Source: Balneolales bacterium (GTDB taxonomy: Bacteria; Bacteroidota; Rhodothermia; Balneolales; Natronogracilivirgulaceae). From it: DNA of 48,255 bases. Below, in pieces: positions 10,597 through 22,626 of this stretch (position 1 is its first letter; each line of letters begins with the position of its first letter). Position numbers and translations under genes: made by a program. Under the pieces are notes generated by a model that did not search any database, had not been told where the DNA came from, and saw only the letters and a list, made by a program, of their open reading frames with translations. The stretch spans positions 1-48,255 of the forward strand of contig SKWQ01000014.1 of assembly GCA_007128855.1 (NCBI GenBank), read 5' to 3'.

Positions 10597-10992
10597 CTAC
10601 TGGCCTGCCACGTAAAGGCGGTTTTTCACGATCTGCAACTCACGCTCCGTGCGTTTATGCTCATCCGTGAAGATTTTCATTTTCTTCAGTGCTGCTTCCA
10701 ACTCAGACTTCCTGGCTCGCTCTTTATCCGTGTCGATCTGGCCGGTTGGAATGGCTTCCTCAGCCATGACGATCACGTTGTTCTCCTTGATCTCGGTGAA
10801 CCCGCCACTGATGGCATAACTCTGCTCGGGCATGTCAGTAACGCGGACAACAAGCTTGCCGATAACCAGGATGGAGACAAGCGGAGAGTGGTCCTTGAGC
10901 ACTTCAAAACCGCCCTCGACGCCAGGCATCCGCACCCCCTCGACCTCCCCTTCAAAGATGGGGCCCTGCGGAGTTAAAATGTGAGCTTTCAT
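10597..10992 (-). CDS. atpC: ATP synthase F1 subunit epsilon
   Basis: 131 aa; MKAHILTPQGPIFEGEVEGVRMPGVEGGFEVLKDHSPLVSIL; adjacent to atpD. Confidence 0.94.
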   Translation of the reverse strand: MKAHILTPQGPIFEGEVEGVRMPGVEGGFEVLKDHSPLVSILVIGKLVVRVTDMPEQSYAISGGFTEIKENNVIVMAEEAIPTGQIDTDKERARKSELEAALKKMKIFTDEHKRTERELQIVKNRLYVAGQ

Positions 10993-11037
10993 AAAAAAGT
11001 TCTTACATGTGAATTCGGTTGCAGCGCGATACTGTGA

Positions 11038-12570
<1,533 letters not shown>

Positions 12571-12818
12571 TCACCCGGCACAGTAATTTGGCAAAATTAC
12601 CAAATACCGGTGCAAAAGGAAAACACCAATTGCGCATACGTACCGATTCTTCCAATGTCTTTATTTTGCTGCAGTACCGGGCTGCCGGTGCGTCGCGCAA
12701 CGTGTTCCCCAGACACTTGCCGATACAGGGCAAAGCGATAACTCGGCTTAATTATTACCAAAAAAATCCGTACTTTTTTTAGAATTTTAACACCAACCTG
12801 AAAAGCGGAAAGGAAGCT

Positions 12819-14138
12819 TTGGAACAGACTGTAACAGCTCGTCAAGCAAGTGTACAAGCACTAAACTTTTTTGAGGAGTTCCATAAAACGGACTCGAAAA
12901 TACTGAATAAGCTGGAGGGACAGGATCGTCAGCAGGCAAATGAATATGTGCAGGGAATACTTCGGCGCAGAAGTTATCTGGATTTTCTCATATCGCGTTA
13001 CAGCGCCGTTTCAGTCGGTGAAATGAACCTGCAATTCAAGAACATCCTGCGCATCGGCCTGTATGACCTTCTTTTTATGGATGGCACCCCGGACTATGCC
13101 GCGGTGAACGAGGCCGTCGAACTTGCTAAGACCCTTGGGGGTTCGCGGAGCGGTGACCTGATGAACGCGATTTTGCGGCGGGTCCAGCGCGACATGCCCA
13201 ATCTGCCCAAGCCCGATTTTGAGGACCGCACAAAACTGATCGCTACCACATTTTCCCACCCCGAATGGCTTGTTAAACGCTGGGTGGATCGGTTCGGGGA
13301 ACGTGAGGCATTCCGCCTCATGCAGCACAACAACCAGAATCCCTCCTACTACCTCAGGGTCAACGGACTCAAGACCAACGCGAAGAACTTTCAGCTCCGG
13401 CTCAGCAAGGCGGATATCGAATTTGAAGAAAGCGACTGGCTGCCGGGCTATTACAAAGTAAACAGCCTCAGCAAAATCAGGGCCAAGGGGTGGTTCCAAA
13501 AAGGTTTCGCCCAGGTCCAGGACATCGCCGCCGGCTTCGCACCCACCATCCTCGATCCGCAACCCGGAGAGAGTGTATATGACCTTTGCGCTGCACCCGG
13601 AACCAAAACGATCATGATCTGCGACCTGATGCAGAACCAGGGAAGCATCCTGGCCGTCGACATCTCCGCCGATCGTATCGCCCTGATAGCGGAAAATGTC
13701 ACCAATTACGGGGCTGATATAGTCAAGGTCCAGCGCGCCGACATCACCAATGAACGTTTCAAGCTGGTGGATGCCGTTCTGATCGATGCCCCCTGCTCCG
13801 GCACAGGAGTACTGGCAAAGCGGGCCGACCTTCGCTGGCGCCGCTCTGAAGCGGATCTCGAAGAATTCACACGTCAGCAGGATGAACTCCTTGATGCAGC
13901 AGCTAATATGGTAATACGGGGCGGGCGGCTCGTCTACTCCACCTGCTCCATTGAACCGGATGAGAACATGGGACGCATCCAGGCATTCCTGAAAGAATAC
14001 GACAACTTCGAACTGGAAAACCTGGAGGATTACCTTCCGGAGGAAGTGCTTGCCGAAGATGGCAAGTCCTATCAGACACTGCCGCACATCCACAAATGCG
14101 ACGGGCATTTCGGTGTGCTGCTCAGACGAAAAGTCTAG
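12819..14138 (+). CDS. rsmB: 16S rRNA (cytosine(967)-C5)-methyltransferase / RsmB-NusB family
   Basis: 439 aa from TTG start; NusB-like N-terminus, VYDLCAAPGTKTIMICDLM, DAPCSGTGVLAKRADLRWR, YSTCSIEPDEN. Confidence 0.92.
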   Translation: MEQTVTARQASVQALNFFEEFHKTDSKILNKLEGQDRQQANEYVQGILRRRSYLDFLISRYSAVSVGEMNLQFKNILRIGLYDLLFMDGTPDYAAVNEAVELAKTLGGSRSGDLMNAILRRVQRDMPNLPKPDFEDRTKLIATTFSHPEWLVKRWVDRFGEREAFRLMQHNNQNPSYYLRVNGLKTNAKNFQLRLSKADIEFEESDWLPGYYKVNSLSKIRAKGWFQKGFAQVQDIAAGFAPTILDPQPGESVYDLCAAPGTKTIMICDLMQNQGSILAVDISADRIALIAENVTNYGADIVKVQRADITNERFKLVDAVLIDAPCSGTGVLAKRADLRWRRSEADLEEFTRQQDELLDAAANMVIRGGRLVYSTCSIEPDENMGRIQAFLKEYDNFELENLEDYLPEEVLAEDGKSYQTLPHIHKCDGHFGVLLRRKV

Positions 14139-14261
14139 ATGGTGCGGAACCGGATGTTCCAACGGCCATGAACGCATAGCCATCACCGTTTATCAGACTG
14201 GTGCACCGGCAGATAGCAATTACCGATTATCAAAACAGGTCCAGAGTAACAAAAAAAGCAT

Positions 14262-16958
14262 ATGTCCAGCGGAAACCTGAAAGAAAAAGAGATTCCAAAG
14301 CAATACGACCCCAAGGCCATCGAAGATCAGTGGTATGACTACTGGATGGATAACGGAATGTTCGAAGCCCACACCGACTCCGGAAAGGAACCGTTTACCA
14401 TCATGATGCCTCCTCCCAACGTCACCGGGGCGTTGCATATGGGACATGCACTTCAGGGAGCCGTTCAGGATGCCCTCACACGCCTTAAGCGCATGCAGGG
14501 ATACGAAGCCCTTTGGCTTCCGGGTACCGACCACGCTGGAATCGCAACCCAGAACGTTGTTGAGCGGGAACTGAAGAAAACCGAAAGGAAGAACCGGCAC
14601 GACATCGGCCGTGATGCATTCGTGCAAAAAGTCTGGGACTGGAAAGCCAAGTACGGAGAGATCATCACCCGTCAGTACAGCAAACTGGGCGTGAGCTGCG
14701 ACTGGAGCCGCGAGCGTTTCACGATGGACGATGGACTGTCGCGTGCCGTACAGGAAACTTTTATCCGACTGCACAACGAAGGCCTGATCTACAAGGGTTA
14801 TTATCTTGTGAACTGGTGTCCGGTCGACATGACAGCCATCTCAGATGAGGAGGTTGAACACGTTGAGCGTAAAGGACATATGTGGCACGTTTCTTATCCC
14901 CTCGATGAGGAGACTGCGTCACGCTCAGGCCTTGCGCACATCACAATTGCAACGACCCGACCCGAGACCATTCCCGCCGATACGGCCGTGAGTGTGCATC
15001 CGGATGATGAGCGCTACGGAAAACTCATCGGCGGACACGCCCTGGTCCCCACGACCGGACGAAAAGTCCCGATCATCGCCGATGATTACGTCAAAATGGA
15101 CTATGGAACAGGCGCACTCAAAGTGACACCGGCACATGATGAAAACGATTTCGAAATCGGCAGAAGACACTCCCTCCCCACGCTGAACATCATCAACAAA
15201 GACGGTACACTCAACGAAGCTTCCGGCAGATACAACGGCATGGACCGCTTTAACGCACGCGACGCCATCGTCAAAGACCTGGAAGCCGAAGGGCTGCTCG
15301 TGAAAGTTGAGGATTACGTGAACCAGATCGGCATATCCAGCCGCAGCAAGGCCATAATCGAACCGCTTCTTTCCGATCAGTGGTTCGTAAAGATGAAGCC
15401 TCTGGCTGACAAAGCCATGGAAGCAAGCCGCAACGGGGAATTCAGTTTTTATCCCGGCCGATGGGAAAACGAATTTTTCCGTTGGATGGAAAATATCCGC
15501 GACTGGGTCATATCACGTCAGCTCTGGTGGGGTCACCGCATCCCGGTCTGGTACTATACCAAAGACGACGGCAGCATAGACACATCACGCGATTACGTGG
15601 TCAGCATAGATCGGCCGGAGGAAGGCATGGTGCAGGATCCCGATGTACTGGATACCTGGTTCTCTTCCTGGCTGTGGCCTTTTTCAACGCTGGGGTGGCC
15701 CGGAAAAACCCGCGATCTCGAGTACTTCTATCCCACATCGGTGCTGGTTTCCGGTTACGACATCCTGTTTTTCTGGGTGAGCCGGATGCTTATGGGCGGC
15801 ATCCACTTCACCGGACAGGCACCGTTCCGCGACGTCTTCATGACCGGAATTGTCAAGGACAAGCAGGGTCGCAAGATGAGCAAAAGTCTCAACAACGGGA
15901 TCGATCCACTTGAGATGATCGACCAGTACGGGGCCGATGCCGTGCGGTATTGCCTCATCATCCTGTGTGCCCAGGGGCAGGACATCAAGCTCGATCCCTC
16001 CAAGTTCGAAATGGGCCGAAATTTTTCCAACAAATTATGGAATGCGTTCCGGTTCCTCAACATGCATCTGGATGAAAACGCTGAATACGCGCAATCCTGG
16101 CCTTACGATAAAGACAAAACCGCAGCAATGCCCCTTCATGAGCAATGGATGGTCACCCGTATCCACCAGACGGTTGATGCGGTCAACGAGGATCTGTCGC
16201 GGTATCGCCTGAACGAGGCCCTGCTCAAGGTCTACTCCCTGGTCTGGGACGATTACTGCGACTGGTATCTTGAGCTCATCAAACCGGAGTTTGGCAAGCA
16301 GATGGATCGTGAGACCGCTGAACGCGCTGTCATCCATTTTGAAGCGCTCCTGAAGTTGCTGCATCCCTTCATGCCCTTCATCACCGAAGAGATCTGGCAG
16401 CGGCTGCGGGAACGCCCACCATCGGAAGCACTGATCGTGAGTTCCTGGCCTGAGAACAGGAAAGAGCTCTCATCACCTGACTCCGTCAAACGATTCGGTA
16501 CCATCCAGCAGTTGATCTCTTCCGTGCGCAACATACGCTCTGAAATGCGCGTGCCCGATCAGATGGAAGTGGATATCCTGATCAAACCTGCTTCGGGCGA
16601 AATGCAGGAGGTCCTTTCCGATCATCGTGGCATATTCGAAAAAATGCTGCGGATGAACCGATTCATGGTGGATATGGCCGCTGAACGACCAAAGGCGAGT
16701 GCGTCAGATGTGGTCAACGGAAACCAGCTTTTTATACCGCTCTCCGGTCTTATAGACTTTGACAAGGAGAAAGAGCGGGTCCGCAAGGAGATTTCCCGTC
16801 TTGATTCCTTCCTCATTTCCGTCGAGAAGAAGCTGTCGAATGAAAAATTCCTCGCCAACGCACCGGAACAGGTCGTGCAGAACGAGCGGAACAAGCAGGA
16901 CGACGCCCGAATCAATCTGGACAAAATGCGGACCATTCTAGCTGATCTGGAAGGATAA
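14262..16958 (+). CDS. valS: Valyl-tRNA synthetase
   Basis: 898 aa; PPPNVTGALHMGHALQ (HIGH-type), GRKMSKSLNNGIDPL (KMSKS), C-terminal coiled-coil. Confidence 0.97.
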   Translation: MSSGNLKEKEIPKQYDPKAIEDQWYDYWMDNGMFEAHTDSGKEPFTIMMPPPNVTGALHMGHALQGAVQDALTRLKRMQGYEALWLPGTDHAGIATQNVVERELKKTERKNRHDIGRDAFVQKVWDWKAKYGEIITRQYSKLGVSCDWSRERFTMDDGLSRAVQETFIRLHNEGLIYKGYYLVNWCPVDMTAISDEEVEHVERKGHMWHVSYPLDEETASRSGLAHITIATTRPETIPADTAVSVHPDDERYGKLIGGHALVPTTGRKVPIIADDYVKMDYGTGALKVTPAHDENDFEIGRRHSLPTLNIINKDGTLNEASGRYNGMDRFNARDAIVKDLEAEGLLVKVEDYVNQIGISSRSKAIIEPLLSDQWFVKMKPLADKAMEASRNGEFSFYPGRWENEFFRWMENIRDWVISRQLWWGHRIPVWYYTKDDGSIDTSRDYVVSIDRPEEGMVQDPDVLDTWFSSWLWPFSTLGWPGKTRDLEYFYPTSVLVSGYDILFFWVSRMLMGGIHFTGQAPFRDVFMTGIVKDKQGRKMSKSLNNGIDPLEMIDQYGADAVRYCLIILCAQGQDIKLDPSKFEMGRNFSNKLWNAFRFLNMHLDENAEYAQSWPYDKDKTAAMPLHEQWMVTRIHQTVDAVNEDLSRYRLNEALLKVYSLVWDDYCDWYLELIKPEFGKQMDRETAERAVIHFEALLKLLHPFMPFITEEIWQRLRERPPSEALIVSSWPENRKELSSPDSVKRFGTIQQLISSVRNIRSEMRVPDQMEVDILIKPASGEMQEVLSDHRGIFEKMLRMNRFMVDMAAERPKASASDVVNGNQLFIPLSGLIDFDKEKERVRKEISRLDSFLISVEKKLSNEKFLANAPEQVVQNERNKQDDARINLDKMRTILADLEG

Positions 16959-16963
16959 CCGCC

Positions 16964-19336
16964 ATGCCCACATTTGTACTTCATAACGACGACCAGGAAC
17001 CCCGGCCGTCCACCCCTCCATTTCTCAAGGATGTCAACGAGCGGCAGCGTGAGGCCGTGCTGCACACCGATGGCCCCCTGCTCATCATTGCCGGTGCCGG
17101 CAGTGGCAAGACACGGGTCCTGACCTTCCGTATCGCAAACCTCCTGTATCAGCAGAAGGCGCACCCGAATCAGATACTTGCACTGACATTCACGAACAAG
17201 GCTGCCCGTGAGATGCAGGAGCGTATTTCCGCTCTTATAGGCGAGAGAGCAAACCGCCTCTGGATGGGCACCTTCCACTCGATTTTCTCCCGTATCCTCC
17301 GAATCGAAGCAGAGCATCTCGGTTTCACCAGGGATTTCACCATTTACGATACGGTCGACAGTGACAGGGTGATCAAGACGATCCTGCAGGAACTGAACAT
17401 CAACACACGCGAGGTCAAGCCTCAGAAAGTGCGTTATGTAATCAGCAATGCCAAAAATCAGATGATCAGTCCCGACATGTTCCGGGACAAGTTCATCCAG
17501 AGTTCCCTGGACGACATCGCCGCCCAGGTCTACCAGAGATACCTCGAGCGCTGCAAGAAGAACAACGCCATGGATTTCGATGATCTGCTGCTCAAACCCA
17601 TCGAGTTGTTCGAACAGCATCCCGAGATCCTCAGAAAATATCAGGAGCACTTCCGCTACATCCTGATCGATGAGTACCAGGACACCAACCATGCGCAATA
17701 TCGTGCGACCAACCTGCTGGCTGCCGGACACAAAAACATCTGCGTGGTGGGAGACGACTCCCAAAGCATCTACTCTTTTCGCGGTGCCGACATCACCAAC
17801 ATCCTGAATTTCCGCGAGGATTATCCCGATTCAGTACAGATCCCCCTGGAACAGAACTACCGGTCCACCAAAGCCATACTCAAGTGTGCCGATTCGGTCA
17901 TCAGGAAAAACAAATCGCGCCTCGAAAAAACGCTGTGGACGCACAACGATCAGGGAGAGATCATCACCGTCCTGGAGAATTACGATGAGCGTGACGAGGC
18001 GAACCGCATTGCCCGCACCATTGAAGACAAAAAGCTGCGGCAGCACTTCTCCTATGGTGATTTTGCCGTTCTCTATCGCACGAATTATCAGAGCCGTGTC
18101 CTGGAGGATGCCTTTCGGCGCAGGAGCATCCCCTACCAGCTTGTCGGAGGCATCTCTTTTTATCAGAGAAAGGAGATCAAGGATGTCACTGCCTACTTGA
18201 GGTTGCTGGTCAATCCGGGCGATGACGAATCGTTGCTGCGTGTCATAAACGAACCGGCCCGTGGCGTAGGTGAAAAAACCCTGTCGATACTGATGGATGT
18301 TGGCCGGTCGGAGGAAAAATCGCTTTGGGAGGTCATCTCCGATGTGGAGTCGACCGGAATCTACAAACCTGCCATACCCAGGATTCGCGAATTTGTTGAC
18401 GTGCTGGTCAGGACCCGGGAAAAGCTGGGTGGGGCCGGCCTGACCGACACGGTACGGTTTCTGCTGGAAGAATCCGGCTACGTCCGGCAGTTCATTGAAG
18501 AACACTCCCATGAATCCCTGATGCGGCGGCAAAATGTCATGGAGCTCCTCAATGCCATCTCCTATTTTGAAAAGAGCAGCAATCAGCCCTCCCTGAGCAC
18601 CTTCCTGCAGGAAATCAGCCTGATCACCGACCTTGACGCCCATGATTCCAGTGAGCCCGCCGTCACCCTGATGACCGTTCACGGCTCCAAGGGACTTGAA
18701 TTCCCCTTTGTGTTCATCACAGGACTGGAGGAAGAGCTCTTTCCTATTGGTGGAAGGAGCGGCGAGGAGGTGGATATTGAGGAGGAAAGGCGTCTGTTCT
18801 ATGTTGCCATAACACGTGCTGAAAAGCATCTCTACTTCAGCTATGCAAAGAACCGTTTCCGGTTCGGCGATCAGGTTGAGATGATGAGATCCCGTTTTTT
18901 GGATGAGGTGGACCCGTCCGTGGTCCGGACCGAAACGGGCGCTACCATCCGGCAGAGCGGCTCACAAAGGCAGGGCCGCAGCGGCACCTATATTTCCTAT
19001 GAAACCCGACAGGACCGTTCACCAGCACGGCAAAGCGGAGGTCACAAGGACGATCGCAACCACGGCAGCAACTTCGGTTCAGAAGCGGATGCCGGTGATT
19101 TCGGGGTTCAAAAAAATGTCGGTGGTCCGCCCGGCGGGATGACGATCGAATATGACACCGATTCCGAGAGTGGCGGATGGCGCACGGGGATGGCCGTTAT
19201 CCACCCAAAATTCGGGGCCGGCAAGATAATCCATTGTGAAGGTCAGGGCGAAAATGCCCGACTCACGGTCTTTTTTAAAAAAGCCGGACAGAAAAAGCTG
19301 CTGGCACGCCTTGCACGGTTGACGGTCATCGGATGA
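16964..19336 (+). CDS. UvrD/PcrA-family ATP-dependent DNA helicase
   Basis: 790 aa; IAGAGSGKTRVLTFRIANLL, ILIDEYQDTNHAQY, VGDDSQSIYSFRGAD, EQNYRSTKAIL, TVHGSKGLEFPFVF; PcrA-like C-terminal domain after a low-complexity linker. Confidence 0.95.
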   Translation: MPTFVLHNDDQEPRPSTPPFLKDVNERQREAVLHTDGPLLIIAGAGSGKTRVLTFRIANLLYQQKAHPNQILALTFTNKAAREMQERISALIGERANRLWMGTFHSIFSRILRIEAEHLGFTRDFTIYDTVDSDRVIKTILQELNINTREVKPQKVRYVISNAKNQMISPDMFRDKFIQSSLDDIAAQVYQRYLERCKKNNAMDFDDLLLKPIELFEQHPEILRKYQEHFRYILIDEYQDTNHAQYRATNLLAAGHKNICVVGDDSQSIYSFRGADITNILNFREDYPDSVQIPLEQNYRSTKAILKCADSVIRKNKSRLEKTLWTHNDQGEIITVLENYDERDEANRIARTIEDKKLRQHFSYGDFAVLYRTNYQSRVLEDAFRRRSIPYQLVGGISFYQRKEIKDVTAYLRLLVNPGDDESLLRVINEPARGVGEKTLSILMDVGRSEEKSLWEVISDVESTGIYKPAIPRIREFVDVLVRTREKLGGAGLTDTVRFLLEESGYVRQFIEEHSHESLMRRQNVMELLNAISYFEKSSNQPSLSTFLQEISLITDLDAHDSSEPAVTLMTVHGSKGLEFPFVFITGLEEELFPIGGRSGEEVDIEEERRLFYVAITRAEKHLYFSYAKNRFRFGDQVEMMRSRFLDEVDPSVVRTETGATIRQSGSQRQGRSGTYISYETRQDRSPARQSGGHKDDRNHGSNFGSEADAGDFGVQKNVGGPPGGMTIEYDTDSESGGWRTGMAVIHPKFGAGKIIHCEGQGENARLTVFFKKAGQKKLLARLARLTVIG

Positions 19337-19398
19337 CACCGCCACGATGAACACCGTCAACGGTCTGATGATATGCAGCGGCAACCGGACCGATACGT

Positions 19399-20523
19399 TC
19401 AGGTTCCAAGCGCCTCACGAAATTCTACAAACTGCATAATATCCTTCCTTGAGATAATGCCAACCAACTCCCCGTTCTCAAGGACCGGCAAACGCCCGCT
19501 GCCCGCATCGATCATCTCCATCAGTACATCATAGGCGTCGTTATCCGGTCTTACAGCACGAAGTGCTTCCCCTTGAGTCATGACATCCGATACCCGCGTG
19601 AACTCCCACTGCTCGCGATCAACGGCCTTGACCTGGTTGATTTCCACTAGACCGAGAAACTCGTCGTTCCTCATGACGGGAAAACAGGAAAACCGGTTCT
19701 TGAAGAAATACTCGTTGACCAGGTTCCGCAGGCTTACATCAGGATGCACCGTAGAGGGGTTGGTCGTCATGATTTTATGGACGGGTATACCCGACAGGCC
19801 TTCACGCATGGCCACCAGGTAATAACCGCTTTTTGCCGACTGCAGCAGGAACATCCCGACGAAAATCCACACAACTCCAATTATGATTGACCCGCCAAAA
19901 ATAAAAAATACGCCGGCCAACATTATTATGAAGGAAAATAACTGTCCAATAATGCTCACGATCCGGGTGGATCGGCGAAGGTTGCCAGTTTGATGCCATA
20001 AGGCCGCCCTGAGCATACGTCCGCCATCCAGCGGAAACCCGGGAACCATGTTGAAGAGCACGAGCAGCACATTGACGTAGCCGATGTACCAAAGGACACC
20101 GTGCAGGCCATCACGAATGACTCCCTCCAGAAGGAAAGCAAGTCCCAGGAACAAAAATCCAAGCAGCAGGCTGCACAATGGCCCGGCCCCGGCAATGACA
20201 AATTCGTCACTTGCCTTTTCGGGCTCTTTCTTCATTCTGGCCAGCCCGCCAAAGATAAAAAGGATGATCTCGGAGATTTCAACATCCCTCCTTCGCGCGG
20301 TCATGGCATGGGCAAATTCATGCAGCAATATGGATATGAAAAAAAGCAGTGCAGCCAGGACACTGAGCGCCCATGCTTCCGCTGCGCCCATTTCCCCGTA
20401 ATTCTGGGGGAAAAAGTACCGTGCCAGCATGAATACGACCAGGGCGAACATGATGAACCAGCTGTAATCGAGTCCGATCCTGATGTTCTGAAAGCTGCCA
20501 AGTGTCAATCCCTGTCTCTGCAT
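19399..20523 (-). CDS. Site-2 protease (M50) family metalloprotease with C-terminal CBS domains
   Basis: 374 aa; LLHEFAHAMTARR (HExxH-type), NMVPGFPLDGGRMLRA, CBS repeats IMTTNPSTVHPDVSLRNL and VMTQGEALRAVRPD. Confidence 0.9.
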   Translation of the reverse strand: MQRQGLTLGSFQNIRIGLDYSWFIMFALVVFMLARYFFPQNYGEMGAAEAWALSVLAALLFFISILLHEFAHAMTARRRDVEISEIILFIFGGLARMKKEPEKASDEFVIAGAGPLCSLLLGFLFLGLAFLLEGVIRDGLHGVLWYIGYVNVLLVLFNMVPGFPLDGGRMLRAALWHQTGNLRRSTRIVSIIGQLFSFIIMLAGVFFIFGGSIIIGVVWIFVGMFLLQSAKSGYYLVAMREGLSGIPVHKIMTTNPSTVHPDVSLRNLVNEYFFKNRFSCFPVMRNDEFLGLVEINQVKAVDREQWEFTRVSDVMTQGEALRAVRPDNDAYDVLMEMIDAGSGRLPVLENGELVGIISRKDIMQFVEFREALGT

Positions 20524-20769
20524 CGCTCATGCCTCCATAAGTGGTTTCAAGAAATGGTGACGTTTGACGGTCAAACAGCTGAAAAAAACCGAATACACCA
20601 AGCGTAATGACTGTCACGTTTCATATTACATAAGTAGCCGACTTTTATCCAGCAAGAATGGTCCTGTCGGTCTGCACGTCTCCATTGGTTGAAACCTATA
20701 TTTCTTGTACCTTTTGTCACATTTTGCATGTTTACCAGAATTAACTGTTTGCGGCCTCCGGGGATTCCA

Positions 20770-22284
20770 ATGTTCAGTAGGGCAACAACCCTGTTTTTTT
20801 GTCACATCTTCATCCTGGCACTCATGGCCGGCACGCCCTTGCGTGCCCAGATGATTGCCACGCCCGACCAGATTGCCCTTGGGGGTGGCGTTGCATACAG
20901 CACGGGGCTGTCCGCCCATTTCAACAATCCCGCCAATTTGATGATAAGGAAAGATCATCGACGCCATGAGGTTACTGTGGGTTTGGGAGGGGTATATCGC
21001 AGTACGGGTATCTCTGTCCGCAACACCCTGAACCTGCCGGATGAAGTGCTTCCCTATTTCGTCCCCGAAGAGCCTGGCTCATCCACCCTGGTGACAGATG
21101 CGGAACTGGAACGTTATTTTTATGGATCGGACCGGTTCCACCAGACTCACTCATACGATATGATCCCGGTTGGATTCACCTGGTCCGGGGAGAATCGTGC
21201 CTACTCGATCGCATTGCGCTCCAGGGGCATATCTTCTTTTGAAATGAACAAGAACTGGTTCGAGAGCGCTAGCGGAAGCAGCGGGTCGCAAGCCGGTTTT
21301 GTGCGTTTTCTCAACGAAAGCTACCAGGTTCATCATGAGGTCTCTTTTGCGATGGCAAGGGAGGTAACCATGATCAACCAGTGGCAGGCCGGACTCAATA
21401 CCCTGTACGTTGGTCTTGCGCCAAAGCTGCTTATCGGCGGCATGTATTCCCGGGCCAGATATCGCTCAGAATATCAGGCTGTTGAGGAGGGATGGCAAAA
21501 TTCCGGGTTCATGGAAGTGCAGATGGCGGGTGACATGACACGGTATCTGGACGATCTGCTGGCATCCGGAAATGCAGCCATGGCTTTCAGGGACCGGGTC
21601 TCCCCTTCATCCAACCTGAACGTTAGTGGTCTTGGTCTCGGACTGGATGCGGGACTCACTTACATCATCCCGCTGGGAGATGATATATCCCTGTCCCCGC
21701 ACAGCGAGGAACCGCTGCGGAAATCGCTCAGGTTCAGTGTTGCAATCATCGATCTGGGTGCCATACGATACTCAGGCAATCCCGGCGAATGGGCCAGCAG
21801 GACGGTAATGCGGACGTATCCGGATATTCAGGGCAATCAGGTGCGGTTCGACGGGAAACCTGGTGAGTTTCTCCGGTATATCCATGACGATAGTGTGGAA
21901 GAGGTGGTCATCGACAACCTGAACCGAATTGATGACTCGGCATTTTCTGTTCAGTTGCCTACTGAGGTGCATGTTGGCACAGCCCTTCAGTACCGTTGGT
22001 TCGCGTCTGTAGTTGACCTGAACTACCGGTTCAATTCATCCGATTTTCGCACGGATGGATGGCATGTTTCTGCGGGTGCGGAGGTTAGGCCCTTTCACTT
22101 TCTGCCGTTAATGGGCAGTTTTCAGTTGAATCCGGGTGGTGACACTGCGGTGGGTGCTGGTGCCGGTCTGGATCTGGGATATCTTCGTGCATCTGGTGCC
22201 ATCCGGTTGTTCCGTACACAGGAGGAACAGGCTCGATGGAATGTAAACAGTATTTCAGCCCTTTCGCTTCAGATCCGTTTTTAA
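20770..22284 (+). CDS. Predicted outer-membrane beta-barrel protein of unknown function
   Basis: Signal peptide MFSRATTLFFCHIFILALMAGTPLRAQ; alternating aromatic/glycine strand pattern; C-terminal ...ISALSLQIRF ending in Phe. ORF opens at 20689, but ATG 20770 fits the signal peptide better. Confidence 0.7.
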   Translation: MFSRATTLFFCHIFILALMAGTPLRAQMIATPDQIALGGGVAYSTGLSAHFNNPANLMIRKDHRRHEVTVGLGGVYRSTGISVRNTLNLPDEVLPYFVPEEPGSSTLVTDAELERYFYGSDRFHQTHSYDMIPVGFTWSGENRAYSIALRSRGISSFEMNKNWFESASGSSGSQAGFVRFLNESYQVHHEVSFAMAREVTMINQWQAGLNTLYVGLAPKLLIGGMYSRARYRSEYQAVEEGWQNSGFMEVQMAGDMTRYLDDLLASGNAAMAFRDRVSPSSNLNVSGLGLGLDAGLTYIIPLGDDISLSPHSEEPLRKSLRFSVAIIDLGAIRYSGNPGEWASRTVMRTYPDIQGNQVRFDGKPGEFLRYIHDDSVEEVVIDNLNRIDDSAFSVQLPTEVHVGTALQYRWFASVVDLNYRFNSSDFRTDGWHVSAGAEVRPFHFLPLMGSFQLNPGGDTAVGAGAGLDLGYLRASGAIRLFRTQEEQARWNVNSISALSLQIRF

Positions 22285-22299
22285 CCGAACGGCAAATAT

Positions 22300-22321
22300 C
22301 CTGCCTCTATGGCAGGGTTTT
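22300..22321 (+). terminator. Possible rho-independent terminator downstream of the outer-membrane protein gene
   Basis: CCTGCC-TCTAT-GGCAGG perfect 6-bp stem followed by GTTTTG, 16 nt after the stop codon. Confidence 0.5.
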
Positions 22322-22626
22322 GATTGAAATGACATCCTTAAGTCGGTGTAGCTGCAGAACTGCTGTCAATATGACCTTTTTCCTGTCTATATGTACTTAT
22401 CATGATAAGTGGCCTGTTTCTTGTACTCTTTATTTGCAGGTCAACATGGATCGGGATAACATATTTCGAATCAATTCATTAGACCTGGCTACAAATGCAT
22501 GCAGCATCAGAATGTTGTACCCGAAAAAATCGTTAGTGTAATCTCTGTTGGCATCTCAGTGTGCAGTGGAATAATTTACACGAGACGATTGCCGGTTTTA
22601 ATTCTAATACACAGAGCATAACATAC

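Noticed and set aside
13011-14186. 391-aa minus-strand ORF antisense to rsmB
   Set aside because: Overlaps a well-supported RsmB coding sequence; no recognisable domain.
16622-18829. 380-aa and 332-aa minus-strand ORFs antisense to valS and the UvrD helicase
   Set aside because: Both plus-strand genes have complete catalytic motifs; the antisense products look like shadow translations.
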